Shown here: piece by piece, positions 1 through 7,563 of the stretch | How the letters are laid out: each line of letters begins with the position of its first letter | Position numbering within the stretch: position 1 is the first letter of the stretch | NCBI GenBank assembly: GCA_004552485.1 | Contig: SFOH01000001.1 | Span: 83,433-147,432, forward strand | Source: Bacteroidales bacterium | GTDB taxonomy: Bacteria; Bacteroidota; Bacteroidia; Bacteroidales; Muribaculaceae | DNA: 64,000 nucleotides | Reading direction: 5' to 3' | Made by a program: the position numbers and the translations under genes | Notes under the pieces: model-generated | Database searches by the model: none | Told to the model about the DNA's origin: nothing | What the model saw: the letters and a program-made list of their open reading frames with translations, nothing else

Positions 1-259
1 AGTCGTCGCCCACAAAATTGCGGATGGCGTCAACCTGGTTCTTCATCAGCGCAATCAGCGGCGAAATCACTATGGCCGCGCCGTCCATGATTAGGGCCGG
101 CAGCTGATAGCAGAGCGACTTGCCGCCGCCCGTGGGCATAAGCACAAAGGTGTCATGGCCGTCGATAAGACTGGTTATGATGGCCTCCTGGTTGCCTTTG
201 AACTTGTCGAACCCGAAGTATGTCTTCAGGGCCTGGGTGAGTGATTGATTTGTTGCCAT
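1..259 (-). CDS. recQ: RecQ-type ATP-dependent DNA helicase, N-terminal part (cut by window edge)
   Basis: Only the first 86 codons are present; the rest lies left of the window. The protein starts MATNQSLTQALKTYFGFDKF, a typical RecQ opening. It carries the Walker A motif PTGGGKS at about residues 42-48, followed by the motif Ia segment ISPLIALMKNQVDAI. RecQ helicases unwind DNA in the 3'-5' direction during recombination and fork repair in the cytoplasm. The ATG at 257-259 lies about 100 bases after the clpX stop on the same strand, so co-transcription with clpP-clpX is plausible. The family call is secure; paralogue identity cannot be checked from the fragment. Confidence 0.9.
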   Translation of the reverse strand, partial: MATNQSLTQALKTYFGFDKFKGNQEAIITSLIDGHDTFVLMPTGGGKSLCYQLPALIMDGAAIVISPLIALMKNQVDAIRNFVGDD

Positions 260-359
260 TGATTGGAAGTTTTTTGCTGAGGAAGAGACTCAGGAGAGGA
301 AGAGAAAAAGAGGGGAGGAGTGGAGGAGTGGAGGGGTTGAAGAGTATTCGTGCGGCGGG

Positions 360-1628
360 TCAGCCGAGGGCGGCCGCATCTTCGAAGTGGGCGTTGCGGA
401 TTTTCTCAAGGGCGTACTCGGCGGTGACCGTGAACTCCTTGACTTTCTTGGAGGGCACCTCGTACATGGCATCGACCATGATGGACTCCACTATCGAGCG
501 CAGTCCGCGGGCGCCGAGTTTGTATTCGATGGCCTTGTCGACGATGAGGTCCAGGGCTTCTTTGCTGAAGGTGAGCTCCACGCCGTCCATCTTGAAGAGC
601 TTCTGATACTGGCGTGTGATTGCATTGCGGGGCTCTGTGAGCACGCGCAGCAATGCCTCGCGGTCGAGCGGGTCGAGATGCGTCACGATGGGCAGACGTC
701 CGATAATCTCGGGGATGAGGCCGAAGCTGCGCAGGTCCTGGGGAGCCACGTAGCGCAGGAACTCGTCCTTGTCGAGCTTGCGACGCTGGCCGGCCGTGGC
801 ATATCCGACGACATGGCTGTTCATGCGGTGGGCAATCTTCTGCTCGATGCCGTCGAAGGCGCCGCCGCAGATGAACAGGATGTTCTTCGTGTCCACGGGA
901 ATCATCTTCTGCTCGGGGTGCTTGCGGCCTCCCTGTGGCGGAACGTTCACGATGGAGCCTTCGAGGAGTTTGAGCAGACCCTGCTGCACGCCCTCGCCGC
1001 TGACATCGCGAGTGATGGAGGGGTTGTCGCCCTTGCGGGCGATCTTGTCTATTTCGTCGATGAAGACGATGCCGCGCTCGGCAGCCTGAACGTCGTAGTC
1101 GGCAGCCTGGAGCAGGCGCGTAAGAAGGCTCTCGATGTCCTCGCCAACGTAGCCGGCCTGGGTGAGCACGGTGGCGTCGACGATGGTGAAGGGCACGTCG
1201 AGAAGGCGTGCTATCGTCTTGGCCAGCAGGGTTTTGCCCGTACCGGTCGGACCAACGAGGATGATATTGCTCTTTTCTATGTCGACGTCATCGTCGGTGT
1301 CGGGCTGGGCCAGGCGCTTGTAGTGGTTGTAGACGGCCACCGAGAGATATTTCTTGGCGTCGTCCTGACCGATGACGTATTGATCGAGGAATTCCTTGAT
1401 TTCCTGAGGCTTGGGAACTTTCTGGAGGTTGATGGCAGCTGCTTCGGTCTTGGTGGTACCCGTGCCGGCGCCGATTTCGCGGCGGTACTGGCTCAGCATA
1501 TCGTGGATCTGGTCGACGCACTCGGCGCAGATGAACACGTGCTGGTCAGCCGAGGGTATCAGTATCTCCGACATACTGCCGGGGCGGCCGCAGTAGCTGC
1601 AACATGCTTCATTTTTCTTCTTTGCCAT
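360..1628 (-). CDS. clpX: ATP-dependent Clp protease ATP-binding subunit ClpX
   Basis: This AAA+ unfoldase recognises tagged substrates, unfolds them and feeds them into ClpP. The 422-residue length is usual. An N-terminal zinc-binding domain has Cys10/Cys13 and Cys34/Cys37 (CSYC and CAEC). The Walker A motif GPTGTGKT lies near residue 127 and Walker B VFIDEID near 190. The pore loop GYVGEDIE and the sensor-2 region GARGLRS are also present. It follows clpP on the same strand after about 200 bases that hold a weak stem-loop, so it may be partly separated from clpP transcription. recQ follows. All key residues look intact. Confidence 0.98.
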   Translation of the reverse strand: MAKKKNEACCSYCGRPGSMSEILIPSADQHVFICAECVDQIHDMLSQYRREIGAGTGTTKTEAAAINLQKVPKPQEIKEFLDQYVIGQDDAKKYLSVAVYNHYKRLAQPDTDDDVDIEKSNIILVGPTGTGKTLLAKTIARLLDVPFTIVDATVLTQAGYVGEDIESLLTRLLQAADYDVQAAERGIVFIDEIDKIARKGDNPSITRDVSGEGVQQGLLKLLEGSIVNVPPQGGRKHPEQKMIPVDTKNILFICGGAFDGIEQKIAHRMNSHVVGYATAGQRRKLDKDEFLRYVAPQDLRSFGLIPEIIGRLPIVTHLDPLDREALLRVLTEPRNAITRQYQKLFKMDGVELTFSKEALDLIVDKAIEYKLGARGLRSIVESIMVDAMYEVPSKKVKEFTVTAEYALEKIRNAHFEDAAALG

Positions 1629-1769
1629 CTGTTCGGGTTTCGCAGTCGGTTTGTGCGAAAGGTTGTATGTTTATGGTTGAGGGTTAGTGTTTTATGGTGC
1701 CGGCAACTTTCATGTCGTGCACCGGGAAAAAGCTTGATGTGGAAAGAAAGAACTTCCGGAAACAAAAAA

Positions 1770-1810
1770 AGGAGACAGGTGGCCCGCGCCGCGCTGGCGT
1801 CGGCCACCCG
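1770..1810 (-). terminator. Possible weak terminator or attenuator between clpP and clpX
   Basis: Arms GGTGGCC (1778-1784) and GGCCACC (802-808 of the same kilobase, i.e. 1802-1808) can pair around a 17-base loop. Seven bases further in the minus direction lies a T-run (A-run 1764-1770 on the plus strand). The gap between stem and T-run makes it weak. It could reduce read-through from clpP into clpX. Confidence 0.4.
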
Positions 1811-1825
1811 AACTCCGGTGATTCA

Positions 1826-2524
1826 TTACTTCTTGTTACGATAGAGAACCTGGTCGATCATACCGTAGTCTTTCGCTTCTTCAGCCGTCATCCAGTAGTC
1901 GCGGTCCGAGTCGGCCCACACCTTGTCGATGGGCTGGCCGGAGTGCTCGGCGATGATGGTGTACAGCTCTTTCTTGAGCTTCTGAATCTCACGGGCGGTG
2001 ATCTCGATGTCCGAGGCCTGACCCTGGGCGCCGCCCATGGGCTGGTGAATCATCACGCGTGAGTGGCGCAGCGCAAAGCGTTTGCCTTTCTCGCCGGACA
2101 CAAGCAGGACAGCGGCCATCGAAGCGGCCATACCGGTGCAGATGGTGGACACATCGCTCTGGATGTACTGCATGGTGTCGTAGATGCCGAGACCGGCATA
2201 GACGCTGCCGCCGGGGCTGTTGATGTAGATGCTCACGTCCTTGCCCGGATCGGCCGAGTCAAGATAAAGCAGCTGTGCCTGGATAACATTGGCGGTATAA
2301 TCATTGACGTCGGTGCCCAGGAAGATGATGCGGTCCATCATCAGGCGGGAGAAGACGTCCATTTGGGCCACGTTCAGCTGACGTTCCTCAATGATAGTGG
2401 GGTTGATGTAGCTGGCGCGCACATCGCTCATATTGTTGATGGAGGATGTGTACTGGTCGAGTGCAAGGCCGTTCATGCCAAGATGATGGACGGCGTAATT
2501 GCGAAAGTCTGTGTTGTTGTGCAT
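1826..2524 (-). CDS. clpP: ATP-dependent Clp protease proteolytic subunit ClpP
   Basis: ClpP is the serine protease barrel that degrades proteins delivered by ClpX. The catalytic triad is visible: Ser in GMAASMAAVLL, His in SRVMIHQP and Asp in the segment SDRDYWMTAEE. At 232 residues it is slightly longer than the approximately 195-residue E. coli protein because of an N-terminal extension, as in other Bacteroidetes. The start at 2524 lies about 16 bases after the transcription start predicted from the promoter at 2546-2577. clpX and recQ follow on the same strand. No trigger-factor gene lies upstream; a lipoprotein gene ends there instead. Confidence 0.97.
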   Translation of the reverse strand: MHNNTDFRNYAVHHLGMNGLALDQYTSSINNMSDVRASYINPTIIEERQLNVAQMDVFSRLMMDRIIFLGTDVNDYTANVIQAQLLYLDSADPGKDVSIYINSPGGSVYAGLGIYDTMQYIQSDVSTICTGMAASMAAVLLVSGEKGKRFALRHSRVMIHQPMGGAQGQASDIEITAREIQKLKKELYTIIAEHSGQPIDKVWADSDRDYWMTAEEAKDYGMIDQVLYRNKK

Positions 2525-2545
2525 AGTCTATCAAAAATCTAATTA

Positions 2546-2577
2546 CGAAGTTACGACTTTTTTTTCATATTCTCAAA
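2546..2577 (-). promoter_or_regulatory. Bacteroidetes-type promoter of clpP
   Basis: Reading the minus strand, a -33 element TTTG (2577-2574) is followed after exactly 20 bases by TAACTTCG (2553-2546). This is one base off the consensus TAnnTTTG. The predicted start of transcription is near 2540, just upstream of the clpP ATG. The rest of the 270-base gap up to 2795 shows no convincing gene. Confidence 0.6.
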
Positions 2578-2795
2578 TATTTCCGTGATAAAAACCTCCC
2601 TTTTACATATTATTAAGTACTTTCTCGCCCGCGCCGCCTTCTTTTGCGGTGTTTTCAAGCGGTTTAGGCCTCACGGTAGGTTTATATTAAGAGCCAGAAT
2701 CGTGCCAGTCTCGCGCGAACACAGCAATCCCCCACCCTGCGCGGCGGCCGGGAGGGGGAGTGTAAGTGAAATGTCAGAAGTTTATGTTGACGGCG

Positions 2796-3563
2796 TCAGA
2801 AGAGCTCGGCGGGGGTGAAGAAGATGTCGATGGTCTGACCGGATGCCGAGCCGGTGAAGTTGATGACAAGGCCGCGGCCGGTGGGCCCGAGCGCACGGAT
2901 AAGCTTCTGCATATCAGGGTCTTTGTAATTGCCGCGGAAGCCGTTCTTGACGTCGTCTGAGATCATGCGGAAATTCTGTATCTCGCAGATGTCCTCGTCG
3001 AGGGTGCAGTTGATGATGACGTTGTTGCCTTTCTTGGTGAGCGAGGTGATGGTGATGCCCTCGTCGATCTCATAGGGGATGCTGCCCTGCATTGCCTTGA
3101 CTGCGCTGTCGACTTCGTCCAGGCTGTCGTCGACGGTATCCTGCTGATTGTCAACGTAATCTCCGAGGTCACTATGCGAAAGCACGGCGACAACCGACTT
3201 GTCGGAGTTGCGCGAGCGGTAGGTGATTTCGACGTCGGAACCGGTGTCCACGATTTCGCGCATAAACTCGCGGGCCTTCTTGCCGGGGAGGGTCAGGGCG
3301 CAGATGCGGCACGCCAGCTGCGTGTCCTCACGGATGCTTTCGAGGTCGCGTGTGTCGTCGTTGACGTGGACTGTTATTTGGACCAGGCGGTTCTCATCAT
3401 CATAGCCGATGCTGAGCACTTCGCCGGCGCTCCCGAGGTTCATGGGGCATTTGCTGTTCTCCTGCTCGATGAGTCCGCGCAGCGTGGCGGTGTCCTTGGT
3501 GCAGCCGGCAAAGCACACGGCCATCAGCGCCACGGTCAGCAATGAGATAATCTTTTTCATCAT
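2796..3563 (-). CDS. Predicted lipoprotein of unknown function
   Basis: The protein has about 255 residues. A lipoprotein signal peptide is visible: MMKKIISLLTVALMAV followed by the lipobox CFAGC, so it should be anchored by the conserved Cys to a membrane, probably the outer one. The rest is soluble and acidic, with no catalytic motif I recognise. The longer reading would use TTG at 3572; two adjacent ATGs at 3563 and 3560 are better starts. It lies 18 bases after the glycosyltransferase stop and is probably the last gene of the men transcription unit. I do not recognise the family. Confidence 0.75.
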   Translation of the reverse strand: MMKKIISLLTVALMAVCFAGCTKDTATLRGLIEQENSKCPMNLGSAGEVLSIGYDDENRLVQITVHVNDDTRDLESIREDTQLACRICALTLPGKKAREFMREIVDTGSDVEITYRSRNSDKSVVAVLSHSDLGDYVDNQQDTVDDSLDEVDSAVKAMQGSIPYEIDEGITITSLTKKGNNVIINCTLDEDICEIQNFRMISDDVKNGFRGNYKDPDMQKLIRALGPTGRGLVINFTGSASGQTIDIFFTPAELF

Positions 3564-3581
3564 GATATTCAATTGTTTACG

Positions 3582-4736
3582 TTATTGTTTCTGAATATTT
3601 CGGATTGTGTCGTCGTACAGGTTGAGCAGCGCCGCGAGCACCTTCTCCTGCGACCATCGCGAGAGGACGCGGTCGCGTGCCCGCGCACCCATGGCGCAGT
3701 ATTTCTCCGGCGCGGCGATTGCGTCTTCGAGGGCCTCGCGAAACGCGCGGGTGCGCTCTTCTTCGGTGTCGCGAAGCGGTATGATCACGCCGTTACAACC
3801 GTTTTCGATGACGTCTGTAGCACCATTGACGGCCGTTGTGATGACGGGCAAATCCATGGCGCCGCCTTCGAGCACGACGTTCGGAAATCCCTCGCGGTGA
3901 GAGGGCAGCACGAGTACGTCAGCGGCGGCCATCCACGGGCGCACGTCAGAGAGTTCACCGGGCGCTGTGATGCGCTCGTCATCGGCCATAATCCGCAGTA
4001 CATCAGCGCTCAACGGGTCGAGCTCCGGTTCCTGACGGCCCACCATCACGAGGCGGATGTCCGGGCTGTCGATGCCGTGGAAGGCGCGCACGAGTTCGTC
4101 GATGCCTTTGTCGCGCACCAGGCGTCCCACGAAGAGGAAGGTCAGCTGCGGCGTCCTCAGATGCCCAGCCTGCGCCATAACCTCGGGCGTGCGGGAGTAA
4201 TGCGCGCCGTCGATGCCGCGCAGGTTGCCGTGGCCGAGCAGTCGCAGCGGCTTGCGTGTAATCCGGCCCTGCGTCATCTGCTCCATCACGCCGCGGCTTT
4301 CCGGCACGATGTGCGTAGCACAGCGGCAGAGAAGGCGGTCTGTCGCCTTGAGTATCTTTTGCTTAACACCTGTGGCTGAGGGCCATACGAGGCCGGTGAA
4401 CGTGTGGATTCGCACGGGCACACCGGCCATACGCGCCGCCATCATGGTGACGAGTCCGGCCTTCGGAGTTATGGAATGGACGATGTCGGGACGCTCGCGG
4501 CGCAGCAATCTGTACATGCTCCACAAGCTCCGAATGTCGCGTAACAGGCTGATTTGTCGCTCCATAGGCACCTCGAACGTGCGGACGCCGCGACACTTCG
4601 CCATCTCGGCCATCTCCGGTCCCGGCGAGGACACAGCCAGCACGTCATAGCCGCGGTCGGCCATGGCCTGCATCTGCTCCAGGCAGAAGGTGTGGAGCGA
4701 GGTCGGAACGGTGCTTGTGCGAACAATCTTTGTCAT
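3582..4736 (-). CDS. Glycosyltransferase family 4-type (GT-B fold)
   Basis: This 384-residue cytoplasmic or membrane-associated sugar transferase probably acts on capsule, O-antigen or glycolipid precursors. The N-terminal half resembles the acceptor domain, with HSITPKAGLVTMMAARMAG. The C-terminal donor domain has FLFVGRLVRDKGIDELVRA, VLPSHREGFPNVVLEGGA and a conserved Glu in the EGFPN...EGGA stretch, which is the E-x7-E region of GT4 enzymes. Its ATG overlaps the menE stop (ATGA), so the two are translationally coupled, although a glycosyltransferase has no obvious role in menaquinone synthesis. Donor and acceptor cannot be read from sequence. Confidence 0.85.
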   Translation of the reverse strand: MTKIVRTSTVPTSLHTFCLEQMQAMADRGYDVLAVSSPGPEMAEMAKCRGVRTFEVPMERQISLLRDIRSLWSMYRLLRRERPDIVHSITPKAGLVTMMAARMAGVPVRIHTFTGLVWPSATGVKQKILKATDRLLCRCATHIVPESRGVMEQMTQGRITRKPLRLLGHGNLRGIDGAHYSRTPEVMAQAGHLRTPQLTFLFVGRLVRDKGIDELVRAFHGIDSPDIRLVMVGRQEPELDPLSADVLRIMADDERITAPGELSDVRPWMAAADVLVLPSHREGFPNVVLEGGAMDLPVITTAVNGATDVIENGCNGVIIPLRDTEEERTRAFREALEDAIAAPEKYCAMGARARDRVLSRWSQEKVLAALLNLYDDTIRNIQKQ

Positions 4737-5659
4737 TTCCGTATGAGTTTGTTGTTATATGTGCGCGGCAGCGAATCCACTGACACATAGCGTTTTGGCA
4801 GTCGTTTATGATCGAGCGTCGCCTCTAATTTTGCGCGCAGCCGATCAAGTTTCTCCTCGCCGGCTTCGGCAACGAGGCGCACGGCCTGTCCCCACTCCGG
4901 ATGGGGGTCGGCGGCAATGTAAAAGTCGAAGTCGGGAGCGGCGACACGGCGTATTTCTTCCTCCAGTTCTTCGGGAAAAATCTTGATGCCTCCCGAGTTG
5001 ATGACGTTGTCATAACGTCCCAGCCAGCGGAAGGTGCTGTCAGTGAGCAGTTCCACCGTGTCGTTGGTAACAAAGCGTTGTGGCTCAGTGCGTTCCACAA
5101 CAATAACGAGGCATCCTCGCGTGTCGGTCGAAAAGCGTATTCCGGGCAGTCCACGGTAGATGTCCGAGCCAAGCGGCCGCAATGCCACATGGCTGCACGT
5201 CTCCGTCATGCCGTATGTCTGCCAGCAGTGGAAGCCGGCGTCCATCAGCGCGTCCGCCGTAGTCTGCGCCAGCGGTGCACCGCCGATGATGATGTGGCCG
5301 ATTCGCGATGCCCACTCCGGGTGCTTCAACAAACACTTTGCCTGCGAGGGCACAATTGCCAGCAGGTCAACGCGTTGCTGAATGTCGAAGTCGTTGCAGG
5401 GAGCAACGGCAATAAGCGTTCCGCCACATTCGCGGGCGCGCACGGCCATCATCTTGGCGGCGATATATGCGAAATCGAGCGGGCAGAAGAAGACAGCACC
5501 GTCGCCGAGGCCGAAGAAGGCGTTGGTGGCGCATGCTGAGGCGCGCATGTCAGCCTTTTTCAGCCTGATTTCCTTGGGCTTACCGGTGGAGCCTGACGTG
5601 TGGGCAATGATGAAGTCATTGCCGTCAATCCACTGTCTTTCAAACTCTTCTGCTGTCAT
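4733..5659 (-). CDS. menE: 2-succinylbenzoate-CoA ligase MenE (short form)
   Basis: MenE activates o-succinylbenzoate to its CoA thioester by ATP-dependent adenylation. The P-loop motif HTSGSTGKPKEI appears near residue 20. Then come TYGMTETCSHVALR (A5 motif), WLGRYDNVINSGGIKIFPEE (A7-A8 region) and a C-terminal LPRTYNNKLIRK holding the catalytic Lys. At 308 residues it lacks most of the N-terminal subdomain found in the roughly 450-residue bacterial enzymes. The core motifs are intact, so I read it as a compact form and not a pseudogene. It follows menC by 23 bases. Confidence 0.9.
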   Translation of the reverse strand: MTAEEFERQWIDGNDFIIAHTSGSTGKPKEIRLKKADMRASACATNAFFGLGDGAVFFCPLDFAYIAAKMMAVRARECGGTLIAVAPCNDFDIQQRVDLLAIVPSQAKCLLKHPEWASRIGHIIIGGAPLAQTTADALMDAGFHCWQTYGMTETCSHVALRPLGSDIYRGLPGIRFSTDTRGCLVIVVERTEPQRFVTNDTVELLTDSTFRWLGRYDNVINSGGIKIFPEELEEEIRRVAAPDFDFYIAADPHPEWGQAVRLVAEAGEEKLDRLRAKLEATLDHKRLPKRYVSVDSLPRTYNNKLIRK

Positions 5660-5682
5660 CGTTAAAGTCTTTGATTAGGCAT

Positions 5683-6711
5683 TCAGAACACATTCGGCCA
5701 CGGCGCATCGGGCACTGCCCAAACCTCCGAGCCGATGCGGCGGATGCCGCTACCGACGTTATTGCTGTAAAGCTGTCCGGTGCCAAGGCCCTGCGGCATG
5801 TGCGTGTCCTTGCGACTCACCCAGTGCGCTATCTCTTCGAGACCGATGTTGGACTCAAGTGCCGACGTGGCCCACCAGCCGATACCGCGGGCCTGTGCGG
5901 CCGCAATCCACTCGTCGGCACCGCTGAAGCCGCCGCACAGCGAGGGCTTCAGGATGACGTAAGCAGGACGGATATGCTCGAGCAACTGTGCTTTGAAATC
6001 GGCCGAGGTCGTGCCAATCAGCTCCTCGTCGAGGGCAATGGAAATGGGACTCTCGCGGCATACGCGCGCCATGAGGTCGTACTGTCCGGCGCGCACCGGC
6101 TGCTCCAGAGAGTGCACGGAATACGCCGATAATGCTTCCAGCCGCTGCATCACGTTGTCGGCAGTGAAGGCTCCGTTGGCGTCGAGGCGCAACTCGAGTT
6201 CGTCGGCCGCGAAGCTGTTGCGGATAAAGCGCAGCAGCTCAAGCTCTTCGCCGAAATCTATGCCGCCGATTTTCAGCTTTATGCAGCGGAATCCGGCGGC
6301 AATCTTCTCCTTGATGCGCTCGAGCATGAGCGCGCGGTCGCCCATCCACACCAGGCCGTTTATAGGGATGCCCTTCTCGCCGCGTTCCCATGCCGTCGGC
6401 TCAGGTGCACAGCCCTTAGCCCTTGCCAGTGAGGCCATTGCGCCTTCAAAGCCGAAGCGGATAGAGCTGTACGAACTCTCCAGTGCCGCCATCGGCTCCC
6501 GGCAGGCCTCGTCAAGGTGCGCTTCGTAGTCGGCGCTGTCCTCACGGCTGAGTCCGCGGAAGAGTGCGCACTCGCCAAGGCCGCGCACCGCAGGTGCCAC
6601 ATCGTCCCACACCTCCACGAAAAAGGTGTCCTTGTGATGCATCACCGACCGCGACGTCCGAGCCTCAAACGTGAAGTCGAGCGTGTAGGGTTTCCAACGT
6701 GCGCGCAGCAT
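5683..6711 (-). CDS. menC: o-Succinylbenzoate synthase MenC
   Basis: This enolase-superfamily dehydratase makes o-succinylbenzoate from SHCHC in menaquinone synthesis. Superfamily signatures are visible: the Lys in CIKLKIGGIDF, the metal-binding Asp in LRLDANGAF, the Glu in HSLEQPVRAGQ, and SIALDEELIG. A further Lys lies in YVILKPSLCGGF. An in-frame start 141 bases upstream would run into menB. The ATG at 6711 gives MLRARWKPYTLDF, the expected N terminus, and lies 4 bases after the menB stop. The length from this start is 342 residues, normal for the family. Confidence 0.93.
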   Translation of the reverse strand: MLRARWKPYTLDFTFEARTSRSVMHHKDTFFVEVWDDVAPAVRGLGECALFRGLSREDSADYEAHLDEACREPMAALESSYSSIRFGFEGAMASLARAKGCAPEPTAWERGEKGIPINGLVWMGDRALMLERIKEKIAAGFRCIKLKIGGIDFGEELELLRFIRNSFAADELELRLDANGAFTADNVMQRLEALSAYSVHSLEQPVRAGQYDLMARVCRESPISIALDEELIGTTSADFKAQLLEHIRPAYVILKPSLCGGFSGADEWIAAAQARGIGWWATSALESNIGLEEIAHWVSRKDTHMPQGLGTGQLYSNNVGSGIRRIGSEVWAVPDAPWPNVF

Positions 6712-6715
6712 TGTG

Positions 6716-7537
6716 TCAGCCGGGGAACTGGGGATACTGGTCAAAGTCGGGGTCGCGCTTCTCGAGGAATGCGTTCTTGCCTTCCTGGGCCTCGTCCATG
6801 AGATAGTACATGAGGGTGGCGTCGCCGGCAAACTCCATGAGACCGCGCTCACCGTCGAGCTCGGCGTTGAGGCCGCGCTTGATCATTCGGATGGCGAACG
6901 GGCTGCGCTTCATGATGGTCTCGCACCAGTCAACCACCTCGTCCTCAAGCTGTTCAAAGGGTACGACCTTGTTGATCATACCCATCTCCAGGGCTTCCTG
7001 CGCCGTGTACTGACGGCAGAGGAACCATATCTCGCGGGCCTTTTTCTGACCCACGCAGCGTGCCAGATAAGACGAGCCGAAGCCGGCATCAAAGCTGCCA
7101 ACCTTGGGACCGGTCTGACCGAAGCTCGCGTTCTCGGAGGCGATGGTCAGGTCGCAGACAAGCTGCAGCACATTGCCGCCGCCAATCGAGTAGCCGTTCA
7201 CGGCGGCAATCACCGGCTTGGTGATGCTGCGGATGGCCTTGTGAAGGTCGAGCACGTTCAGGCGCGGCGTGCCGTCCTCGTCGCGATAGCCGCCACGGGC
7301 CTTATAATGCTGGTCGCCGCCTGAGCAGAAGGCCTTGTCGCCGGCGCCGGTCAGCACTATCACGCGCACCTCCTTATGGTCGCGGCAATAGTCCATGGCG
7401 TCGAGCATCTGGGCGTTGGTCTGCGGGCGGAAGGCGTTGTAAACCTTCGGGCGGTTGATGGTGATACGGGCGATGCCGTTATAAAAATCAAAGAGGATGT
7501 CCGAATACTCTTTGATGGTTTTCCATTCGCGTTTCAT
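6716..7537 (-). CDS. menB: 1,4-Dihydroxy-2-naphthoyl-CoA synthase MenB
   Basis: This crotonase-fold enzyme closes the naphthoquinone ring from o-succinylbenzoyl-CoA. The 273-residue length is typical. Visible signatures are ITINRPKVYNAFRP, the oxyanion-hole segment GAGDKAFCSGGDQ, VNGYSIGGGNVLQLVCDL and the MenB-specific GSFDAGFGSSYLAR. It sits between menD (26 bases upstream) and menC (4 bases downstream). All expected catalytic segments are present. Confidence 0.97.
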   Translation of the reverse strand: MKREWKTIKEYSDILFDFYNGIARITINRPKVYNAFRPQTNAQMLDAMDYCRDHKEVRVIVLTGAGDKAFCSGGDQHYKARGGYRDEDGTPRLNVLDLHKAIRSITKPVIAAVNGYSIGGGNVLQLVCDLTIASENASFGQTGPKVGSFDAGFGSSYLARCVGQKKAREIWFLCRQYTAQEALEMGMINKVVPFEQLEDEVVDWCETIMKRSPFAIRMIKRGLNAELDGERGLMEFAGDATLMYYLMDEAQEGKNAFLEKRDPDFDQYPQFPG

Positions 7538-7563
7538 ATTATAAATGTCTGATGTTTATCGGT

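Noticed and set aside
387..1844. Long open frame on the plus strand opposite clpX
   Set aside because: Very high GC lowers stop frequency, and the reading mirrors the intact ClpX frame. The same holds for other long antisense frames (for example opposite 3582-4736, 10851-12158 and 58463-60148).
4733..5659. MenE as a truncated pseudogene
   Set aside because: ATP loop, A5, A7-A8 and C-terminal Lys motifs are all intact and the frame is coupled to its neighbours; it looks like a compact form.
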